Assembly (NCBI GenBank): GCA_003260075.1
Contig: QLIY01000061.1
Location: forward strand, 30,088 to 94,087
Reading direction: 5' to 3'
DNA length: 64,000 bases
Source: Phallusia mammillata
Lineage: Eukaryota; Chordata; Ascidiacea; Phlebobranchia; Ascidiidae
The notes under the pieces were generated by a model that worked only from the letters and a program-made list of their open reading frames with translations, made no database searches and was not told the origin of the DNA. Position numbers and translations under genes: made by a program. Of this stretch, positions 27,201 through 39,200 are shown piece after piece; within the stretch, counting starts at the first letter, position 1; each line of letters starts with the position of its first letter.

Positions 27201-30200
27201 TTTATAGGGCTCTTCTTGCATTCGTATTTTTCAAAATACATTTGCCAGAAAGAGCTCTATAAAGTTGATACTATGCCAGCAACAGCTGATGTATTAAATG
27301 CAGTATGTTTGAGAGTTGCTTCTTTATTTGCCCTTTTGTCCCTGCTAGGTGGAGAGAGTGTGGCTTATTCAATTCGGAGAGATCCACCATTTACCACCTG
27401 GTTTACTGTGGATCCTAACACAGGACACTTGAACGTTTCTTCTGATGCAGATCGAGAGATTTTGTCTTCCTCTCGCTTCCAGGTGGGTCTTCTTTTTGTA
27501 ATCTCATAGACACAGGACAATCTTCTTCAAAAGAGCAATTGCTATTGATCTCCAAAGCTCGATAAAAATATCTGCACGATATACATTACAATACCTTCAT
27601 GTAACGTATTTCCAGGTGGTTGCAGCTGCGGGGACGCCCCCGATTTACGGGTTCAGCACAGTGGAGGTAAACATACGGGACGTTAACGACAACGCACCAA
27701 AATTCGACGCTCAATCTCTCACCGCAGTGACTCTGCCTTACACATTAGCACAGGGGTCCACTGTAAGGGTTATACGGGCTGTGGACACCGACGACGCCGA
27801 GAATGGAACGGTACGTACTGTCTGTGAGTCTGAATACGACATGTTTCAGTCTATGTTACACTAAATTGCCTGTGGAGTAATTGGTTCTTGATCGAATTGT
27901 AGGCAGTTTTGAGTCTAACTTTACCAAAACTCGTGTTATACGAAGGTGACAGTACATAACAAAGCCTTGCAAATACAATTTGCCATTGACAACATAACAA
28001 AGCCTAATTGTCAATGACAAATTGTGGCCCTTACAAAAACTTCTTAACTTCCTGCCTATTAGACTCTCCCGTAATATTTTTGGTACTTTTTGACTAAGTC
28101 TAATCATGTCGCTGCGTTAATCTTAGCCTAAATAATATTTGCATTTCACTTCACTTGCTATTCGCCCACTCTGTTTACTGTAGCCTTATCAATGTGGAGT
28201 ATTTGCATAGGGCGAGTCTGTCGTACAGTAAGACTGTTATTTACGACTTTTGCCTTCTTGCGAACAATTTTATGAAGAGAACTTTAACCAAATTTCAAAG
28301 TCGCGCAATCTGTTGGCCGCACTAATGTACCGAAGCTTCGATTTCATAAATTACTTTGGACGAATAAGTGAATTTTACTAAGAGTGCGTTCGCCCGAACA
28401 ATTTGTTGCGATTTGGCCGAAATTTTGCGTTTTCAAGCTTTAAGCATGTCCTTTTTAGGAATAAACATGTAGAATATTTATCCACAGAAATCCAAAGAAT
28501 CTTTTCATAACGACCATCGCACATAGTTTTTGCAAAGCAGTATCGTTTTGCCCATTTCCGACAAAAGATATGTAATTTATTTTCGTTAGCCCCCCCCCCC
28601 CAAAGAATCTTTTCATAACGACCATCGCACATAGTTTTTGCAAAGCACTATCGTTTTGTCCATTTTCGACAAAAGATATGTAATTTATTTTCGTTATACA
28701 TTCGGTTTTGGTCGGATACTAATTTAGCCTCGCTTGTCTAAAAACAGTACGCAGTTAATCATTCCCGTTTATTGCCAAGGCCTCGTTAATCTCGCCCCTT
28801 CACACATCAATACACGTCGTGTAATTACAGCCCGTTATACTGCCTTGGCGCAAACACCTTCAACGGTGATCGCAGTACCCTGTATGTGGAGCAAACAGTT
28901 CGAACGACCGTATCAAACGCGGCTTAACAGATGATGGGCCAGGGACCTTGCCATTTGCTCGCGGTGTTGTGTACGCCTCTGAAGTCATGTATGCTCGTAC
29001 GTTGATCTGTGTGTTCGCCAAGCACTTAATCGGAAGCCCTTTGACCCTTAGTCACCGGTATATATGATACCCGGTTTCTACGCGTGTGGTGGCAGATTGT
29101 GGGCCTTCAGTTTACAAAACGTGAATCTGAAATAAAAAATGGCCTCCTATGTACAATTATTCTGTGTTTAACATTATTTGTCTCTTCTAGCGAAAATGCC
29201 TAAATTTTAATTTATTGTTATTAATTGCAGGTGAGATACAGGACCTCGTCTCGAATGTTTTCGATCGATGAAGAAACAGGCCGGTTGATACTTTCAAGGA
29301 ACATGCCTCAACAAAATGCCGAGTACAGGTGAGAATGTGTTTTAAACTTTCGGAATTCATGATCAATGTTTAACAAAAATGGGTTTATGAATTTTCAGCA
29401 ACCATACCTGAAGATAACATATAAAACAGTCGACAAAACCCGTTGCTGAATAATTGAGTTTGAGTGCTTAGTTATCTCCATAAGAGTATCGATCTATTGT
29501 ATTTGTATCAAGATTGTGCACACTGTATAAGGTCTCATTAATGCAGCTGATGACAAGACATTGGCCCTATGAGCTAGCGTAGACCTTATAGGTTGCAACA
29601 GTGTGTACTGTCTGCAGCTTATTTGTCACCTAACTCTGACTTTAAATGCTTCAGAGTTTTGATCGAGGCCTACGACTTGGGTGTATTGTCGCTGACATCA
29701 TCATTCGAGCTTCTGGTCGTCGCACGTCGTCCTAATGTCAACTGTCCTGTGTTTTCCACTTCCCAAAGCGCGACTCGTCTACAAGAAGATTTCGCGACGT
29801 CCGTAGTGTAAGTCTACATCATTTGTGCTTGTTTTCCATGTCCTGGGTTTGTTCGGGTTTGGCAAACCCCAGTATTGGATTACCTGTATGCTAGGTATTC
29901 TTAAGCAGTGTTGCAAGCAGGCTCATTCCTGAAAGCTCAAGCCTTAAACCCATTCTAAACCCGATTGTTTTTTAAAAATGCGATTTAGGCCCAAAAATTA
30001 TATTTAAAGGGAAATTATGTAATAAATACTACCTGTCGTTGTAACGTCATCCTCTAAAGCAGATTTTTGTAAACGCCCGCCGGAACCTGGCCCAACTTAC
30101 GACTCTGATTGTATGTGCCTGCTAAAAATACCAAAGTAAAGCCTGAAATCTATGGTTGTATTTGATTGTTTCACAAGATAAGTCATTTCTTACACGTTTT

Positions 30201-33200
30201 CTCTGCTTGGGATATTAAAATATTTGATATATTGCATGTTTTGTTTCTGTAGGTTCACTTCTGTGCAAGCAAACACCGCCAACACATCAGCGAGAGTGAT
30301 TTACTCCTTGGTCAGTTCGCCTGATGCCGTTCCCTTCGCCATTTACCCGAACGGGTCTTTGTACTTACGGCAAGGCTTGGATTACGAGACCAAATCAACC
30401 TACTTACTGCAGGTAAAATAAACACACAAAATGTTTTACAAATTTTTGACTGGCAGTCCAAAAATAGTCTCTATTTATCAACGACTATTTAAGAAACTTT
30501 TGGAATACTTTTGTACATGTTTTAAAGACTTTTTTGTGCCGATGTGTTTTAATCAATAGCTTGTCATTTGATAATGATTGTTTATCAGTAACGGCCTTTC
30601 CTAAAAATGTAATGCACTTTCACTACCATGCGCATTAACGTCATTTGACAAGCGCAGTCAGTTTTCGACCACCCAATAAAAATCCAATATTCTCCGATCG
30701 GATTACAGTCCTACACAATTTTCCCATCGTTGTCCCGAAATCAAATCGACAAAGAGCTTCAGTGCCTACTCTCTCTCACACACACGTGTAATTCACAATT
30801 TCCAACACTACGACCTTGTATACGTCGCTACGGCAATATCACAGCTCTCGTACAAAGCAATGTTACTGAAAAGGATATGAATACTTATATGGTATGCGTT
30901 AAGTAACTACTTTTGTCAGGCAATCTGTGGGGTATGTGAGAGATTTTTTAAAAGTTTATAAGCTAGGGCTTTATGTTGCTTCCCGGTGGTACGGATTAGG
31001 AAGTCTTGCGCGTGACTTTGTACTTTGTATGGATATTACCGAAGGGTGAGGTTAATGGGATCAAACGTGTTGATAACATTGTCGCGTATCTAAAAACGTT
31101 TTCCGGTTTTGTTTATCATTAATACATTTGCATTAATACAAGGCCTCAAATTCATTGAAAACAGGATAAGATTAGTGTTTAATGTTCTGCTGCATTTTAT
31201 GGTGGCATTTATAAAAAACATATTTTGTTTGATATAATAAGTCAGGACAAACCTTTTCATGAAACAATAAAACAGATGGACGGTGATTTGGTTCTGTGTG
31301 AATAAAACCATGGAACCTATTGATTCTATTTACATAAAGAACAGGCGAAATGTGTATAACTGACTGATTCTGATTTAACCAAGGATTCTTTCGTTCATTG
31401 GTTTTTCTGTTTTATAGTTAAATAAAGTTAAACAGTGATCGTCTGTTAAAGCCCTTCTGTTGGTGGTTTTGATCTATTATAGAAACGCTTGTTTTGATTT
31501 TGTTTGTAAATTATTACCGCACCTCTTGCCATTGCGGTCTTTACATTAAAACCTATCCTACAGTTTCCCTTCAACTTATCTCATCTGTCATTCACCAGGT
31601 TCACGCACAGGGATTTCCTTCGTCCCCGCTCGCTGACATGGCCGAATTTTGCGTGACGTCGTTGACTTTGAACGTGCTGATCGATGACGTCAACGACAAC
31701 CCGCCACGTTTTGGTCAGACGGTCTACAACTTTCAAGTCACCGAAAACGGGCCGCCTGGTGAGTTATCCTAAAGTCAGAATCCAACTTAACTCACTTTTA
31801 AAGCTTAAAATACCTTACAGCTGGTTAGGGTGCGTCTTTAAAGTGTCTCGTTTAATCGACACACGAGTTTGGTGAACGCAAGTAAATTGATTTTTATTGT
31901 GTTTTTTGCAGATGAACGCGTTGGCGAGGTTGTGGCCAAAGATCTGGATGGGAATGGAGAAGCGAAGATTTCGTTTTCACTATCTGTCCCCAACACTCGT
32001 TTTTACATTGACAGTAGCTCAGGTTTGTTAACTTATCGTAAGCTATCCAAGCCACTAGCATATCAATGTATTCCTCAATGTATTGTTTGTGAATTTCAGT
32101 TTGCAGAAATAAATCTTTTTAAGGTGATTTTCTTACTGTAAAAAATTAACCACATTCGGGTTTGGCTATGAGACGACAAGGGCGTGGTTAGTTTTAAAGT
32201 CAAAACCGAAACCTACGCAGTAACAAAGACGAATACAATCGACATAGCAATTTTCTCGTCTGCTTCCTATGTACCATTTGCCTGGGCGACTTTTCTTAAA
32301 CGAGACAAGCAAGCACTTCACCACGTTGTGAGAACGCGACACCACAACCGGCAGTTTCTAGTTCCTAATTATCCAGTTTCAATGTCAAACCAACGTGGGT
32401 TGGCGCTAAGTCAATGAGAAAATATCCTGCTGTTTGACGCGGTGCAATGAATTTAAAAACTAAGATCAACCCACAGAGCTCCATGCTTTTACTGGTCAAA
32501 TTTTCGAAGACCGATAGTCACTATAGTAGTTTCCTCAAAAGTGACCCCCCCCCCATGAGAAAATATCCTGCTGTTTGACGCGGTGCAATGAATTTAAAAA
32601 CTGAGATCAAGCCACAGAGCTCCATGCTTTTGCTGGTCAAATTCGTCACTATAGCAGTTTCCTCAAAAGTGGTACTAGGGATTTTCAGGTGGTACGCGAT
32701 AGCTTATTGCTATATCTAAGTCAAGTCACATTAAGAATTGCAGCTCAACTGACCAACTGACCAGCCCAGGTTTTGTACAAAACCCTTGTTGGTTTCATAA
32801 ATTTGTTAGTGTAGTCAAGAATACCTCTTGGTCCCCCCCCCCTATCTAAGTCAAGTCACATTAAGAATTGCAGCTCAACTGACCAACTGATCAGACCAGG
32901 TTTTGTACAAAACCCTTGCGGGTTTCATAAATTTGTTAGTGTAGTCAAGAATCCCTCTTGGCATACGCATTCAAACAGGGTTTAGGTGGTACGTAGCGAT
33001 AGAATAAGTCGTCAGGTGGTACTCGATCAGTATAAGGTTGAGAACCACTGCGCTATAGGGCCAAATGTGTGGTCCAAGTTGCGTTGAAAAACATCACCCA
33101 CACACACATGTTGTGCTGCGTCAACAAGGGGCTTGGAGAGGACAAACCGCGTCCGGCGAATCACTGGTCTTTGATGTGGAAGAGTCATTTGTCTGCATGT

Positions 33201-36200
33201 TGCTTTGGCAAAACTACTGAACAAACCACATGGGACCGAAATAGGATGAAACATTTTAAGTGGTTTGCTGTGGTCAGTAAGGTCAGCCTGATTCACAGCG
33301 GGTAGTAGGCACTTTTATAAATTGTAGCGAAAAATATGGCTCGTTTCCGCTTTGAAATTAAATGAACTTAGCACTATTTGGTACATCACATGTCATTTCA
33401 ACATCTCTAAGGAAACCGTTTTTAGACTGAAACGTAGCTAAGTTCAATATCACATTACACATATTTATCTATAGTAAACCTTCGTGGCCATTCAAATTCC
33501 AACTGTAGGATTACATTCATTCTTGTAAACCGCATTCAATCTTTCAACGCGTCCTGCGACACCCGCAAGCGTCAGGGACTCACGCCACCCCCTTAACTTG
33601 TTGCTCAGATGACGCTAGTACACGCTGCTATTAATACCGGGTGCTTTGATGTTATGAGTTACTCACGCAATCGCCTGTTACCCCATGGGACCTGCATCGT
33701 CAGTCCTGGTGCCGTCGCAAATTCGTTGATGCGACCGCGTCTGGAAATCCAGGCGACTTGTTAAACGTTTTGTGAAAGCCAAACTGCGATTTTGTGTTAT
33801 TAGTTCAGAAGGAAACAGTGTAAGTTGTATGAATGGTTTACTGCGGAATATGTTGGGTTATAACTTACCTGTTTACCCATATGTACTAATAGGTTACAGA
33901 TCTCAGTTAGTCCCCATGTATTTCATCCCGATTTTCTTTTAAATGAGTTTTACTCAAAATAGCGTTTTTATTCGAAAAGAAATACCGCTTCCCTACAGAA
34001 GCTTCTCAAGCTTTTTTGCTAGCCATTACTTCAAGGCGGATTTCGTAGATAACTTTATGCCCTGTTTTTTCAACACAAAAATCCCGTATAAAAATTTTGC
34101 TTACTTGTATAAAGTATAAACCCCCAACGCAAGTCAATTTCATTTCTTAAGGTTAAACCCGATTAAAATCCTCTGTCACATCTAATTTCTTTGTTCTCTA
34201 TCACAGGGGTGATTTATACAACTTTCGGGCTCGACTTTGAAGAAACCCAATCTTACACTTTCGTTGTTGAAGCCAGCGACGGCGAGTACTTGGCCACCAC
34301 CACGGTACCCCCCCCCCCCTAATTTCTTTGTTCTCTATCACAGGGGTGATTTATACAACTTTCGGGTTCGACTTCGAAGAAACTCAATCTTACACTTTCG
34401 TTGTTGAAGCCAGCGACGGCGATCACTTGGCCACCACCACGGTATCCCCCCCCCCTTTTTCAACACAAAAATCCCGTATAAAAATTTTGCTTACTTGTAT
34501 AAACCCCCAACGCAAGTCAATTTCATTTCTTAAGGTTAAGCCCCCCCCCCACGTCACAGTTAATGACGTCAACGACAACGCGCCTACGTTCTTTATCCCG
34601 GGCGGACAACTGACCGTTGTGTCACGTCTCGCAGGCGCAGGTATCTTAACTAATTACTAGGCTTGGCGACTTTTGCTGCTATGTACATGTCTGTAGGCGG
34701 GTACTTAGGGCTTAGGCCATTCTCCTGCAAGCCACTTTAAAGCTTCAAAATCATGTACTTCAATACACGTTTTCATAAGTACACCGCTGCTTCTTTATGT
34801 TTGCCCGAAGCGTTTTGAAACTGCATTAAGTTGTAATCATGTTAGATCAGCAAAATCTTGTTGTCCCCCCCCCCCCACTTTAAAGCTTCAAAATCATGTA
34901 CTTCAATACACGTTTTCATAAGGACACCGCTGCTTTTTTATGTTTACCCGAAGCGTTTTGAAACTGCATTAAGTAGTAATCATTTTAGATCAGCAAAATC
35001 TTGTTGCGTCAATTAATGCTTTGGGCAAGTACACAAACACCACCTTGGTTTTCACAGCGCAGTAAAGTATATATCTCAGTGTGAGAAAGCATTTTTACGT
35101 TTTAACAGTTGTTTGACAAACACAAGCTGTAGCTTCAAACACTTTCCACACCCATTTGCGGAACGGTTTCCGGTTTAATGAATCCCAATTTGGCGATCGA
35201 TGTTGGTATTTCGAGTTCTTCGCATGTCTAAACAATGCAGCTTAATGCGACGTGAATGATCAATTAAAAGACGACTTCTTATCCCAGATTTACTTGCAGA
35301 AACTTGGGTCGCCGACGCTAAGGCCGGGGACGCCGATGGCACCGACAACGCTAGGTTGACATACTCATTCGTCACTGACCAGTCTTTGTTTGACGTTGAC
35401 GCAAATTCCGGCTCGGTCACCGTCAAGTCAGGGTTTACCCAGGTAAGAATTTAACATAGACAAACCGTTGGACAGTCGCTATGCAACAATAGAGAAGTTC
35501 GTGTTGCGTAACTCTTGCAATTGACCTATGTTTCCTTTAGTAAGGGCATACGGTTTGACAACTTGCTATCTTGTTCAAGTAATGCCACTTATGCCCCAAT
35601 TAAAATGTTAACTTACTAAGCGCTACACAGTAATGCCGGTAATATCTTTGGGTAAATGCTGCCGCTTTTTTATTCAATACAGTTATCTAATAACAGTAAC
35701 CATGCAGTTTTGGCATTCATCTCACAACAGTTACCGACAAGCAGTTTTGCCCAACCAACTCATTTTATAATGCAGCTATCTGATAACAATGAGCAACATT
35801 TAGCGTGTTTGTATGTTTTTGTTATAAACTTTCTTTTGACTTCCAGAACAACCTTGGAGTTCATTCGCTAGAAGTAAAAGCTGAGGACCACGGTTCGCCA
35901 CGGAGGTCGTCAGTTGTTCCTCTACAGGTTTGTACATAAACATTCCGTAGCGCTGTGCAAATATTAGAATACATGAGACTTGTGTGTTGCCTCAGCTGTG
36001 TACTGAGCCACACTAGAATATCTTATACAATACCGAAGCAACGACATGATCCAGTCTTTAATACACTACACCCCCCCCCCATAAACATTCCGTAGCGCTG
36101 TGCAAATATTAGAATACATGAGACTTGTATGTTGCCTCAGCTGTGTACTGAGCCACACTAGAATATCTTATGCAATACCGAAGCAACGACATGACCCAGT

Positions 36201-39200
36201 CTTTAATACACTACGTGATTACACTATACTCTTTTTGATGAGTTTTATGAATGAACGATTGTAACACATTGCAGGTGCGAGTCCACGAAGACGGGGAAAA
36301 CCCTGCTCAATTTGACGTCAACGCCTTCGTGTTTCAGCCTCAAGAAGTCGCAAGACCGGGTGACATACTGGGCAGGTACGAAATTTACTCACGGTCAGCT
36401 TATACTAAAAGGTTTCAATTTCGTGCCGTTCTTCTACAAAAGATATAGTTTTGGTCAGTCGAGCCCCGCCTTGCAAATCGATGTCTGCCCGGATCTAATT
36501 TTTTTTAAAGCGGATTTACATCGAGCGCTTTATTGACCGCTTAGCTTTATATTTAGGCTTAGTGCCGGCTGCGCGTGGTTTCTTCTACATGTTGCATGCT
36601 TGGGCTAGACAGCGAATATTTGTAAGTGCAAACGCCACTTGACCGACCTGGTCAAAGTACCCCCCCCCCCTTAGTGCCGGCTGCGCGTGGTTTCTTCTAC
36701 ATGTTGCATGCTTGGGCCAGACAGCGAGTATTTGTAAGTGCAATCGCCACTTGACCGACCTGGTCAAAGTTAGCCATCGTTTACTGTTTGAAGCGCTTGC
36801 CTTCAGACTGACAGCCGTACAGATTAACACGGACAATGTTAGTAAACAAACCAACCGACCGGCGATAAAAACTTTTGCTGTTGCTTTGTGCAGTTTCGCT
36901 TCGCCCGAGGCAAGGAGACGCCGCTCTACGCTCTTTACTGCCACCTACAGGATTGATAGTGGAAATGAAGACGGTGCTTTTCATGTTGATCCCACTTCGG
37001 GTGATGTTACCCTTCTGAGAAGACTGAACTTCGAAAAGCGTCCACAGTACGCTTTGACGGTAAGTGTTTTTATGCAATGTTAAATGCTGGCCACAAACAA
37101 TACCATATCCATTGTGATTCTTGACACGCCCGCGACCAAAGAAAACGATTTTGGTAATCATTTCCATTGTCCCAATGTACAGGAAATTGACAGGGAAAAG
37201 TGAAAATACTAAATCAGTCACCAGTGTCTGAAAGTGATGATGGTTATAAAAGCGAAATGCATTTGTCCTGTAAAACAAATTCATTTTCACTTTCAAATTT
37301 CCTGCAGTCATAAATTAATGACAAGGAGATTTCAAAAATATGGAAAGATTCACTACGTCCTAATGTACATTTAGTTATCTTTTACGCCTTGTCCAAAACA
37401 AGTGAGCGTTGAAGAAAGAAAAAAAAGCCACATGAGAAATTAAAGCCGTGCACAGTTTGCGACCTTTTCTCGGTACACCACAGTTAGTTCTGTCAGCTAA
37501 AAGGCCACGCCGTGTAATTTCTGACCTCGCTTATAGCGCGCATTTGCTCCCAGGTCGAGAGGCGGAACCCGGACGGTACAGTGAGCACTCTGCTGGCCCA
37601 AATCAACGTGCGGGATGCCAACGACCACACTCCCACGTTCAAAGTCGGCAGAGCGGTGTTCAGCGTTGCTGAGAATACGCCTTCTGGCATTGAGGTATGT
37701 CAGCTAGTTAATAGGCACCTTTTTTCGCGTTTAGCGCGGCTTAATTGGGCGTTGTGCGTCAATTTCACGGCCTCTGATTGGCTACGGGGTCTTGCCAAGC
37801 CTTGTAAGTTGTTTGTAAGCCTGCGTGTGGTTTTAATCACAGGTCTAGAGCCAGTGTCTGTCATTGGCCGTTTCCTATTGCAATTGCTTTACAGTGTGTT
37901 TACAGGATGTTGGTTATAGTGCTGTATTGACTTGTGAATTTCTGCGTGACTGCTATGCTTTGATTATTGGTAATTGTGTCGAGGTCACCCCCTTGCCGCT
38001 ATAGCCATTCTATTTTAGCATCTTATCCAAACACATTACGTAACGCTCTACTTTCCTCTTGCCCTTTCCCCGCATGTGTGGAATAGCAGCAGGCTCAAAT
38101 ATGGACAACGTCTTCTCCCTATGGGAGAGTTTGGTTGTAAACGACCACTTAGTGCACTATGTGTATTGTATTACATTGAAGATTGACAACAGCAATGTTG
38201 TACCCTATAATAACTAAACAAAGATGTTGGGTCAATGCAACTGCTTTTCAACGGCCTAGAGGCAAATTGCATTAATAGATGACATAACAACACGCATACA
38301 TGTTTTCTCTGCTTTACTTCTTCACTTCGACGTTAAAAATAGATTTCTGTCACCTATAGGGCATTGGCGTACAAGGTTGAACAAATTTCGTTTCGCTTTC
38401 AGGTTCGAAAAAACGAAGTAAAAGCAATGTTACGCGAGAAACGCACGCTCTTTTACTTTGACGTTGAAAATCAGACTTCTGTGTCTTATAGGGAAATAAC
38501 AAACCACGTCAATTTAATTTTGGTTTGCTTTCAGGTTTACAGGTTCCGGGCCACCGATCTTGACTCCGCCGAGGACGGCCACGTGATCTACTCGCTCGTC
38601 AGTCAAATTCCGGTCGATGCGTTTGCGCTCAATGCAGAGAATGGAGCTCTCACCGTGCTCGGCGAGCTGGACCGCGAAAAGATAACCGAATATGTTGTTG
38701 TCGTTAATGTGAGTAGCACTGTGCTATACGCGACTTGTTTAAAAGTTCATGTTTGAAAAATTAAGTGTCACAACGTATGGGCCGAGCCGAGCCAGAACCC
38801 GAATACTCGGTACCGAATATTGCTGTTTTTGATTTTTGATGGTCGGTCGAGGAGTTGCACAAAGTTCCCTGAGCACTAAATTGGCATACTCATGTCCTAC
38901 GAAACTAGTGTTCGAAACAGGATTCATGAACAACACGTCGTTTATTAAATGCGTTAGACGAAAATTTGCAGTTTTGAGCCATGCATATTTAGTATTTACC
39001 AACTATCAGCTGATTTAGGCAGTCTTGTGTACACCCTCGTAACCTACCATATTCGAAGACCTGCTTGCTACATTTTGCGATAAGGTAACTATAAGTTCGC
39101 CTCTGTTCTAATCTACAGGCAAGCGATCGATCACGTGCGTCGCCCCGCTCATCCACTGCCTCTGCTGTCGTCGTACTTACTGACGTCAACGACAACGCAC

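Larger units (their letters stand above)
32023..34206 (+). other. dchs intron 17
   Basis: 2.2 kb. Contains two duplicate pairs and a lone hAT right end (ggttgagaaccactg) near 33040-33054. Confidence 0.6.

Noticed and set aside
27273..27350. ATG with a signal-peptide-like stretch (VASLFALLSLL) in frame with exon 11, suggesting a short isoform starting at EC8
   Set aside because: The hydrophobic residues come from the T/C-rich acceptor tract, which codes for F, L and S by composition. The nearby tataaag is too close to the ATG to act as its TATA box.
30770..30790. A ctctctcacacacac microsatellite of interest
   Set aside because: Too short (under 20 bp) to count as a significant repeat.
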